This document shows positions 1 through 6,127 of a stretch of 10,774 nucleotides of DNA, piece by piece. Each line of letters starts with the position of its first letter. Positions within the stretch are counted from its first letter, which is position 1. The position numbers and the translations under genes are program-made. The DNA comes from Armatimonadota bacterium (lineage in GTDB: Bacteria > Armatimonadota > Zipacnadia > Zipacnadales > FEN-943). The notes under the pieces are model-generated. The model had not been told where the DNA came from, made no database searches, and saw nothing but the letters and a program-made list of their open reading frames with translations. Location: assembly GCA_029777735.1 (NCBI GenBank), contig JAKORR010000016.1:1-10774 (forward strand). Direction: 5' to 3'.

Positions 1-72
1 GACGATATGTGGGATATATATAGAAGAGGCCCCTGCAGAGTCTCCTAGCGCCGGTTCGTGGGCCCGGCCAGG

Positions 73-984
73 TTAGAAGACGTATACTGGGGTGCCTATC
101 TGAACGAGCTTGTACAGCTCCCGCGCGTCTTCACCGTGCTGACGTATACACCCGTGCGACGCAACGCTCCCCAGGTGCCGGTAGGCCGACGGTGTCGTAG
201 CATGCAGACCGATCATGCCACTGCTGGTGACGGCCATCCACCAAGGCATTGGACAGTTGTAGGCGCGGCTCCAGGCACAGGTCATCTTGTTGAAAACTTT
301 GCCCATAGTGATACCCCAGCCAGGCAGCTCGGGAAGCATCTGCGGCGTGCTGAAGCCGCGCCGTCCAGTGGAAACCAAATGCATCCGCACTACCTGATCG
401 TCACGGAAGAAGAACAGGCGCTGGCGCTCTCGTAGCACTACTATAAAGGTGCCCTTCAGTTTGCTCGCTTCCTTAGGCCGGAACTCAACGACCCGCTCAC
501 AGGTGGCCACGCGATTGCCTGCCCCGTCGTAACCCGCAAGCCGCACTACGAAGCGCGGGGCATCCAGCCACGGCACCGTCCACGTGGTATAGCCTCTGTT
601 GGCGATGCCGTCAGCAATCATGCCACTTTTGTGCCCGCGGCTGTGGCTTCCCAACTTGCACAGGTCGTACTCATAGCTGATGCGTACCTTGCGGATAGCC
701 CCACTCCAGTGCCAGACGAGGGTCTGCTGGGCACCTTCAGTCCACTGGGCCCCCGGGCCGGGCAGGATGAACTCGACCGACGGGCTGCCTTCGCTCTTCA
801 GGGGCGGCAGAGCCTTCGTGGTGATCCAGTCCCCGGTGGGCGCGCAGCGAGGAAGGGGCGCCAGAACTGCCACAATCTCCTGCACTTCCTGGATGACAGG
901 CCGCTGCTTGCCGCTGTCCCCCGGCCCGCAGACTACCACGGCTGCGATCATTACGGCGATCCAGCGATCGAGCATAGCTGTCAC
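73..984 (-). CDS. L,D-transpeptidase (YkuD domain) with an N-terminal Ig-like domain
   Basis: Exported enzyme expected to form 3-3 (mDAP-mDAP) peptidoglycan cross-links, or to attach proteins to peptidoglycan, from tetrapeptide donors. The 303-aa protein has an N-terminal hydrophobic stretch (residues 7-19) ending at Cys19. The preceding VVV is a poor lipobox, so signal anchor or atypical lipoprotein remains open. Residues about 72-167 resemble the Kre9/KNH-type Ser/Thr-rich Ig-like domain (PGPGAQW, TLVWHWSG, TTWTVPW). Residues about 178-303 are the YkuD catalytic domain, with His261, then SHGCIR containing His277, nucleophile Cys279 and Arg281. I chose GTG at 984 because AGGA lies 5 nt upstream; an ATG at 975 is the alternative. 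It lies 130 bp downstream of the D,D-carboxypeptidase gene on the same strand and has its own promoter. The family call is secure; the exact physiological reaction is inferred. Confidence 0.9.
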   Translation of the reverse strand: MTAMLDRWIAVMIAAVVVCGPGDSGKQRPVIQEVQEIVAVLAPLPRCAPTGDWITTKALPPLKSEGSPSVEFILPGPGAQWTEGAQQTLVWHWSGAIRKVRISYEYDLCKLGSHSRGHKSGMIADGIANRGYTTWTVPWLDAPRFVVRLAGYDGAGNRVATCERVVEFRPKEASKLKGTFIVVLRERQRLFFFRDDQVVRMHLVSTGRRGFSTPQMLPELPGWGITMGKVFNKMTCAWSRAYNCPMPWWMAVTSSGMIGLHATTPSAYRHLGSVASHGCIRQHGEDARELYKLVQIGTPVYVF

Positions 985-1071
985 ACACGTCCTGAGTCAG
1001 AAGCGTCAGGAATGCAATGTATCGAGTCAAGGATTCCTCTATTTAGCCAACCTTTATGCCCAAAGAAAATT

Positions 1072-1100
1072 AGTATACCACACGAATCGCAGTCTGTCGA
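1072..1100 (-). promoter_or_regulatory. Sigma70-type promoter of the L,D-transpeptidase gene
   Basis: On the minus strand, -35 TCGACA (1100-1095) and -10 TATACT (1077-1072) are separated by exactly 17 bp. Each hexamer matches the consensus at five of six positions. Transcription would begin near 1065 and give a leader of about 80 nt before the GTG at 984. A 6-bp inverted repeat (1085-1090 with 1101-1106) brackets the -35 element. Confidence 0.65.
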
Positions 1101-1114
1101 GCGATTTTTCTGTG

Positions 1115-2263
1115 TCAACTATCTTCAAGCTGTACGATGATATGGCAAGCAGCGTCCTGAAGGTAGCGCGCCGACTCGCGTGGGCAGGTCAGATTGTTCA
1201 TCATCAGGGAGAAGGCCAGCAGACGTCCCTCAAGCGTCTCAGCGTAACCCGAGAGTGTGGCTATGTCGTGCATGGTACCGGTCTTTGCCCAGACGCGCCC
1301 ACGGGCGGGGCCCTTCGTCATCCTATTGGCCAGCGTGCCGTCACGGCCGGCTATTGGCAGTGAGCCGACGAAGGCCGGCCACTCAATCGTGCATTGGTTC
1401 ATATGGCGCAGCAACCCCACATAGAAGGCCGGCGTTGCCCGGTTGCGCCGCGATAGCCCCGATCCGTCGGCGAACTGCACGCCCTTCATGTTCAATGCCC
1501 GGTCGCGCCAGAAGCGCTGCAGGAAGCTGGGCATCTGGGCCGTATCTCCCACCGTCATCCACGCCAGACTCCTCCATAGGTTGTCACACCAGGAGTTGCG
1601 ACTCTGTTTGTTGATGGCAAGAATAATGTGGCCCAACGGATCGGACAGATGCTCTACCAGCAGATGGGTGTTAGCCGAGGCGGGGACCACGCCGATAGCC
1701 TGGTTCACAGAGAATTTGGCCTTTCCAAGGGCCTGTGCCAGGAGACCGCGCGAGATCTCCGGCCCGTCCTTCGCACAGCCCGTCAGCGCACCTGACACCC
1801 ACAGACCGCAGCAGCCCGACAGCCCGCGCTTACGCAACTCGCTCACCAGCGAGCCGAACAAATCCATCTCCGCTGTGGGATCTCCTGAGCCGTGGATCAG
1901 CAGTGGCCCTTCCACGATACCGCCGCTGTTGATGGGACCGCCGGCGAAGGCAGCCGTCCGGAACCGGAACTCAGGCCCGAGCAGAAGCAGTGCGGCGGCC
2001 GTGACAGGAAGCTTCTCGTTGCTTGCCGGCACTAGGCTCTCCATGGCGCCTCGCTGGTAGAGAGTCTCCCCGGTCGCACAGTCCACAACCAGGGCGGCTA
2101 CACGCGCGCCAGAGAGCTTGGGGTGAGCCCACAGTGAGGTAAGCCGAGAGGTTGCTTCCTTGGGCGTGAGGGCCAACCCTGCACCGGCACAGAAGGCCAG
2201 CAGCACAAGACCGACCACTACCGACTGGCCCAGGCATCGACGTAAGTGGCAGCTAGAGGCCAT
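1115..2263 (-). CDS. dacB: D-alanyl-D-alanine carboxypeptidase, PBP4 / peptidase S13 type
   Basis: Periplasmic penicillin-binding protein that removes the terminal D-Ala from pentapeptides and may also cleave D-Ala-mDAP cross-bridges. All three serine-acylase motifs are present: S81-N-E-K84, S221-R-N223 and K327-T-G329. The family strings DGSGLSRRN (266-274) and SLPIAGRDGTL (301-311) are also present. Residues 1-31 form a signal peptide with a basic start and a long hydrophobic core. The ATG at 2263 is chosen because GGAGGAA lies 8 nt upstream and a consensus -10 box lies at 2289-2294; the in-frame ATGs at 2320 and 2290 precede the expected transcription start. At 382 aa it is much shorter than E. 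coli PBP4 (477 aa). The shortening falls between the SxxK and SxN motifs, where PBP4 carries extra domains. The downstream L,D-transpeptidase could use its tetrapeptide product. Confidence 0.92.
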   Translation of the reverse strand: MASSCHLRRCLGQSVVVGLVLLAFCAGAGLALTPKEATSRLTSLWAHPKLSGARVAALVVDCATGETLYQRGAMESLVPASNEKLPVTAAALLLLGPEFRFRTAAFAGGPINSGGIVEGPLLIHGSGDPTAEMDLFGSLVSELRKRGLSGCCGLWVSGALTGCAKDGPEISRGLLAQALGKAKFSVNQAIGVVPASANTHLLVEHLSDPLGHIILAINKQSRNSWCDNLWRSLAWMTVGDTAQMPSFLQRFWRDRALNMKGVQFADGSGLSRRNRATPAFYVGLLRHMNQCTIEWPAFVGSLPIAGRDGTLANRMTKGPARGRVWAKTGTMHDIATLSGYAETLEGRLLAFSLMMNNLTCPRESARYLQDAACHIIVQLEDS

Positions 2264-2271
2264 AAGTCTAC

Positions 2272-2278
2272 TTCCTCC
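2272..2278 (-). promoter_or_regulatory. Ribosome binding site that fixes the dacB start
   Basis: Minus-strand GGAGGAA, 8 nt before the ATG at 2263. No comparable site precedes the ATGs at 2290 or 2320, so this site decides the start. Confidence 0.8.
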
Positions 2279-2288
2279 GTGACGTTGC

Positions 2289-2297
2289 ATTATAGCA
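2289..2297 (-). promoter_or_regulatory. Extended -10 promoter of dacB
   Basis: Minus-strand TGCTATAAT: a perfect TATAAT (2294-2289) preceded by the extended -10 TGn element. The sequence 17 bp upstream (ATCCTG) is a poor -35, which extended -10 promoters tolerate. Transcription should start near 2282 and give a leader of about 20 nt that just includes the ribosome binding site. Confidence 0.7.
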
Positions 2298-2371
2298 TGA
2301 CCGCCCTCGTGCAGGATCATATCCTCTGACGGGGAAGCTATTTTTGCTGTAGATCGTTTCAGTAACGAGGG

Positions 2372-2378
2372 AAGGAGG
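2372..2378 (+). promoter_or_regulatory. Ribosome binding site of the Gfo/Idh/MocA oxidoreductase
   Basis: Plus-strand AAGGAGG, 8 nt before the ATG at 2387. I found no convincing plus-strand -35/-10 pair in the 123-bp divergent intergenic region. Confidence 0.8.
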
Positions 2379-2386
2379 GAGCGCCC

Positions 2387-3487
2387 ATGGATAGAGTGGG
2401 GGTTGGCTTGCTGGGTTCAGCCTTCGTGTCCACCATCCATGCCAAGGCCTTCCGACATGTGCCTCAGGCCAAGATCGTGGCTGTGGCTTCGCGCACGGAG
2501 GAGCACGCGCGTTCCTTTGCCGAGGCACACGCCATTCCCAAGTGGTTCACCGACTATGGTGAGCTCTTGGCCCTGCCGGAAGTGGACGTCGTGGTTCTGG
2601 GCATCCCCAACTATCTGCACGCACAGGCCTGCGTGGACGCGGCCCAGGCCGGCAAGCACGTCATCTGCGAGAAACCGCTATGCACCACCCTAGAGGAAGC
2701 CGACCGCATGATCGCCGCTTGCCGCGAGGCCGGGGTCAAGCTTATGTACGCCGAGGAGCTCTGCTTCACGCCTAAGTACGTGCGTGCGAAGGAGCTGGTG
2801 GACGAGGGGGCCTTGGGCGAGCTGTATCTCATGAAGCAGGCAGAAAAGCACGACGGACCGCATTCATCGTGGTTCTGGGATGTGGACCTGTCAGGCGGCG
2901 GCGTAACACTGGACATGGGCTGTCATGCCATTGACTATTTCCGCTGGATGCTCAATAAGAAGCGTCGGCCCCTCTCCGTCTATGCCGACATGGGAACCTA
3001 CGTGCACGGTGAGCGAACGCGTGGCGATGACGACGCTGTCATCATCGTAGAGTTCGAGGGGGGCGTGCGGGGTATCGCCGAGGAGTCCTGGGCAAAGAAA
3101 GGCGGCATGGACGACCGTGTCGAAATGTACGGCTCTAAGGGCGTCATTTTCTGCGACCTGCTGCGAGGTTCCAGTTTCCTAACCTACTCGGACGTGGGGT
3201 ACGGCTACGCTGTCGAGAAGGCTGGCTCCACGGTGGGCTGGAGTTTCACCATGTACGAGGAAACCTGGAACTACGGCTTCCCGCAGGAGATGCAGCACTT
3301 CGTGGATTGCATCCTCCACGATACACAGCCCTTGGAGACAGGGGAAGACGGTCGTGCGGTCTTGGAAATCATCTTCGCAGCCTATGAGAGCGCCGCCACA
3401 GGGCAGAAGGTGGAGTTGCCCTTCGTGCCGCCGGCTAGGAAGAAGCCGATCGAGTTGTGGCTGGGCAAACAAGGCCGACCGACTTAG
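2387..3487 (+). CDS. Gfo/Idh/MocA family NAD(P)-dependent oxidoreductase
   Basis: Cytoplasmic dehydrogenase of the glucose-fructose oxidoreductase / inositol dehydrogenase family, which oxidises or reduces a hydroxyl or keto group on sugars, inositols and similar substrates. The 366-aa length is typical. The N-terminal Rossmann fold has the glycine-rich GLLGSAFV motif at residues 7-14. The family hallmark EKP is at 95-97. The C-terminal domain carries D176-x-G-x-H180 and D183 in the string LDMGCHAID, giving the usual catalytic Asp/His pair. There is no signal peptide. It is the only intact plus-strand gene, divergent from dacB and convergent with the radical SAM pseudogene, whose remnant tail begins a few bases after this stop. 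The substrate cannot be read from the sequence; the envelope-gene context hints at a sugar precursor, but that is speculation. Confidence 0.93.
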   Translation: MDRVGVGLLGSAFVSTIHAKAFRHVPQAKIVAVASRTEEHARSFAEAHAIPKWFTDYGELLALPEVDVVVLGIPNYLHAQACVDAAQAGKHVICEKPLCTTLEEADRMIAACREAGVKLMYAEELCFTPKYVRAKELVDEGALGELYLMKQAEKHDGPHSSWFWDVDLSGGGVTLDMGCHAIDYFRWMLNKKRRPLSVYADMGTYVHGERTRGDDDAVIIVEFEGGVRGIAEESWAKKGGMDDRVEMYGSKGVIFCDLLRGSSFLTYSDVGYGYAVEKAGSTVGWSFTMYEETWNYGFPQEMQHFVDCILHDTQPLETGEDGRAVLEIIFAAYESAATGQKVELPFVPPARKKPIELWLGKQGRPT

Positions 3488-3493
3488 GCTATC

Positions 3494-4145
3494 GGTTTGC
3501 CAAAGCGCGCCGCGAGGTTCTCTCATCGGCACCATCCGTATGGCGTGCGGGCCGAGCGTACGGTCGTCGACAAACACTTACAAGACCTTGGTGAAGCCAT
3601 CTGCGGCCAGACTCCCAGACGCCTTGGGATGGTCAGATTAGCTCAGGATAGACATCCAAATCACTGCAGACGAAGAACTCCAGGAGATCCGAGAGGACCT
3701 CTGTCTCCCTCGGGGGGCTGGCTGCTGCTGACCCATCAGCCGCTTGGCGGGCTTACCTTCGGCCTCTCCAGTCGCCGAAGATGCTGCTCACTGTGCTTGT
3801 GCAACCAGTCGGGTACGAGTGACAAGTCCTCCACGGTCGGCTGCAGGTGCTCCAAGTGCCTTTCCATTAGGTCGGGGGCAGTGCAGGAAGCGCGTGAACG
3901 GTCCGCCCAGCGTCTCGCATTGCTCCCGCAGCCGCTCCGTCAGATTTATCAGCCCTTGCCAGCGCGACCAGGATTCGGGTAGCGAAGAAACACTGCCAGC
4001 AGGGTCGAAGGCCGGCGTCGAGGAGGCGCTCGGTAGCCCTAAGGGCGTCACAAAAAGCCTTGCGTCGCGGGTGGCTCCAGTCTGTTGCCTCCTCCAAGCC
4101 GAAGGAGATCTGGTAGACCCACACCTCCCTATACTGTGAGCCCAT
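3494..4145 (-). pseudogene. Decayed radical SAM family gene (C-terminal two thirds recognisable)
   Basis: No open frame spans this stretch, but successive minus-strand frames give pieces that join in the right order. From 4145, a frame reads WVYQISFGLEEATDW followed by AFCDALRATERLLDAGL and WQCFFATRI. A second frame gives LREQCETLGGPFTRFLHC. A third gives HLEHLQPTVEDLSLVPDWL, closed by TGA at 3738-3736. A fourth gives FFVCSDLDVYPEL, closed by TGA at 3635-3633. The last gives SLAADGFTKVL, a TAA at 3580-3578, and VFVDDRTLGPHAIRMVP. From memory this order matches radical SAM proteins with a Q-I/V-x-F-F-G-x-E-E-T-x-D-W signature. At least four frameshifts and two or three stops make it non-functional as sequenced. 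The N-terminal CxxxCxxC domain would fall in 4146-4600, where I cannot recognise it. The pseudogene call is firmer than the family call. Confidence 0.6.
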
Positions 4146-4629
4146 AAGGCTACTAAGGCTACTTCAAGCCGCAAGCTATCCGCCAAAGGCTGCTCAGTTC
4201 CTCTCTGGCCGAGAGTATACCGACCATGCCTGTATCAGGGCCTCGAGGCCTCTCGTCAAGGTGACTGACACCGGAGGGCCAGTGTACTACGTTCCATCAT
4301 GGATCGCCGGCGTGGGCGCGACAGCTTGCGACGAGGTACGGACAGTGGGGGCAGGGAATGTCCAAGCTGGCGGCCCAAAGGCAACAACACAGAAGCAGTC
4401 CAGAGGTAGTCCGTGAACTGCAGTTTACTTTACTCCGATAGACGGAGCGGACCGCCATCTTAAAGCCCTGTGCTTCCACCGCACGACGCTACTCCTATGT
4501 CCTCATGGTTGCTGCCAAGGACAACCACGTATCAATCCAATCTCCGGACGAGAAACCACCCACCTATGTACGACCGGCAAGACCGAGGCGTGGACCTGTG
4601 GTCCTAGAGGTACTGCCCAAGTGCCGCCG
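4146..4629. other. Gene-free stretch, possibly the eroded 5' part of the radical SAM pseudogene
   Basis: About 480 bp between the pseudogene pieces and the stop of the zinc-finger gene. I see no long open frame with plausible codon use on either strand, no tRNA and no clear terminator. Its length is close to the roughly 150 residues that should precede the recognisable radical SAM part, so it may be the unreadable N-terminal half of that gene. A minus-strand CPHC string near 4335-4350 is too isolated to call an iron-sulfur site. Confidence 0.35.
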
Positions 4630-5907
4630 TCACCTGATGGAGATCCAGCCTCGGCCGGACGCCCGCTCGTCCTCCTGGATGCTGGCGTTCAACCGTCGGG
4701 CCGCGGCTTCAAGCTGCTCTTCACCGCTCTTCGCGACGACCACGTGGCTCGTTTCGGCACTGCGCACGGGCAGCCAGCGGGATTCCGCATTCGTCCCTCC
4801 TGCGACAGCCAGTCGCACGCTGTCGTGGGACGACGAGGGTGTGGTGGTTGCTACGGCAGTACCCGGAGAGGGTGTCACGGGCCGAGGTTCGGGACCGGGA
4901 GTCGATTCAACGGTCGAGGGAGCAGGCCGATCCGGTGTCGGCGCAAGGACCTGGCCGGGAGCGGCTGGGGTCTCTTCAGGTCGCGCCATTGCTTCTCCCA
5001 CGCCCGTCGGCACAACCGCCGCAACCTCTGGCGCCATTGGTCGCGACACTCTTCCAGCCGGCGGATGAGATCTCGTCGCTACCATCACAGGAGCCTCAGT
5101 CACGGTCTTAGGCGACGGCGGCGTCGGGGGATGTGCTATGTCCCTGTCCCTTGAGGGGAGGATCTGGTGGGGAGCTGCCTTTCGGCGCTCACCTTCTACC
5201 CTCGCGGAGGCTAAACGCTCCCTGCGTGGTGTCGTCTGCGGCCTTAACGTCGGCTCGGCTAAGGCCAAGGCCTCCGGCGGCAAGGGCACCCGCTCTGCAA
5301 CAGCGCCATCGACCGGACCAATGGCCGGCGTCCCAGCCCCTTGACGTGGCGACCAAATCATAATCGCCGTCAGGCTCAGGGCTAAGACCAGCACAGCTGC
5401 TGCACCAACCCAGACCGGACGTGGCAGAGCGTGAACGCGTACCGGACGAGGCGATCTGCTGGCCGCGACCGAGGCGTGAATTCGCTCCCGCAGCCCCGTG
5501 GGCGGCGTCTCCGTCATCACTGCGGCTGCTGCTGCTCTCACATCCAGCAGTTCGCGATACCTATGGTAACAGGCCTCACAGGTAAAAAGGTGAGCCTCAA
5601 GCCTAGGTACCAGGCGGTGGGGCACGGTCTGGTCCAGGTAGTCCCCCATCAGCCGTCGTGCCTGGCGGCAGGAGATCGGCCGGACGGGAGAGGCCCCAGC
5701 AACCGCGAGGCGGAGGGCGTCGAGGTCGACGGCATCAGCGGCTGTCTCAGTAAACAGCATACGCGCAACGGCAAGTAACCGCACAAAACCTTCCAGCCTC
5801 TTGCAACAAACCGGGCAGCTTCGGATGTGGTCCTCGGTCTCTTGCGTCCCGGAAAGCTCCCCGGTGGCGAGGCCTTCTATCTGGTGCCAAGAAAGACAAC
5901 GGTCCAT
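4630..5907 (-). CDS. Membrane protein with two zf-HC2 (anti-sigma-like) zinc fingers and a Pro/Thr-rich external region
   Basis: Single-pass membrane protein of 425 aa. Two zinc-binding modules precede the membrane: Cys4...His27-x3-Cys31-x2-Cys34 and Cys80...His106-x3-Cys110-x2-Cys113. This H-x3-C-x2-C pattern is that of ZAS/zf-HC2 anti-sigma domains. A transmembrane helix spans about 165-187. The rest (about 190-390) is low-complexity, rich in Pro, Thr, Ser and Ala, and probably an extended extracytoplasmic stalk. The ATG at 5907 is preferred because GGTGGG lies 4 nt upstream; ATG at 5928 or TTG at 5931 would add 7 or 8 residues. No ECF sigma gene lies beside it, so an anti-sigma role is unproven; in related architectures such modules can also bind other proteins. 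It follows ftsA with a 220-bp gap and has a weak candidate promoter. Confidence 0.8.
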   Translation of the reverse strand: MDRCLSWHQIEGLATGELSGTQETEDHIRSCPVCCKRLEGFVRLLAVARMLFTETAADAVDLDALRLAVAGASPVRPISCRQARRLMGDYLDQTVPHRLVPRLEAHLFTCEACYHRYRELLDVRAAAAAVMTETPPTGLRERIHASVAASRSPRPVRVHALPRPVWVGAAAVLVLALSLTAIMIWSPRQGAGTPAIGPVDGAVAERVPLPPEALALAEPTLRPQTTPRRERLASARVEGERRKAAPHQILPSRDRDIAHPPTPPSPKTVTEAPVMVATRSHPPAGRVSRPMAPEVAAVVPTGVGEAMARPEETPAAPGQVLAPTPDRPAPSTVESTPGPEPRPVTPSPGTAVATTTPSSSHDSVRLAVAGGTNAESRWLPVRSAETSHVVVAKSGEEQLEAAARRLNASIQEDERASGRGWISIR

Positions 5908-5939
5908 AGAACCCACCAGTAAACCCATCAAACCCTATG

Positions 5940-5968
5940 CTAATATCGACCCGCATAGAAATAGACAA
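5940..5968 (-). promoter_or_regulatory. Weak candidate promoter for the zinc-finger protein gene
   Basis: Minus-strand TTGTCT (5968-5963), 17 bp, TATTAG (5945-5940). Each hexamer matches the sigma70 consensus at four of six positions. A start near 5933 would leave a leader of about 25 nt before the ATG at 5907 and almost none before 5928, which favours the 5907 start. Confidence 0.3.
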
Positions 5969-6127
5969 AGCAACTGCCTCAAAGTTTCGCCCGCGACCCC
6001 GAGAAAATCCCCGATGCCTGCAATGGGGGGTGCCTCCTACACTGACAGCAATGCCGCGTGAGTTCCAGGAACCCTTGGGCCCGCTCATCATATTGCGGCT
6101 GCAGTCGAAGCTGCTGATGACGTGCGA

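Noticed and set aside
1..72. Terminator after the L,D-transpeptidase gene
   Set aside because: GC-rich bases are present, but no convincing stem-loop followed by a T-run on the minus strand.
2264..2320. Upstream in-frame ATG at 2320 as the dacB start
   Set aside because: It lies upstream of the TATAAT at 2289-2294 and lacks a ribosome binding site; GGAGGAA and the signal peptide fit the ATG at 2263.
3788..4186. Two overlapping minus-strand frames taken as separate small genes
   Set aside because: They are neighbouring frames of one decayed radical SAM gene; each holds only part of the family signature.
4438..4456. Small hairpin CTCCG-TCTAT-CGGAG on the minus strand
   Set aside because: The 5-bp stem does not extend and has no T-run; expected by chance in GC-rich DNA.
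4297..4479. Short minus-strand frame with CPHC as the iron-sulfur site of the radical SAM relic
   Set aside because: The spacing is not a clear CxxxCxxC and the surrounding residues do not resemble a radical SAM N-terminus.
4505..5154. Plus-strand open frames of 177-187 codons
   Set aside because: Antisense shadows of the Pro/Thr-rich part of the zinc-finger protein; composition follows the opposite strand.
4630..5907. Confident anti-sigma factor call
   Set aside because: The zinc modules fit, but no sigma factor gene is adjacent in the window, so the role is left open.
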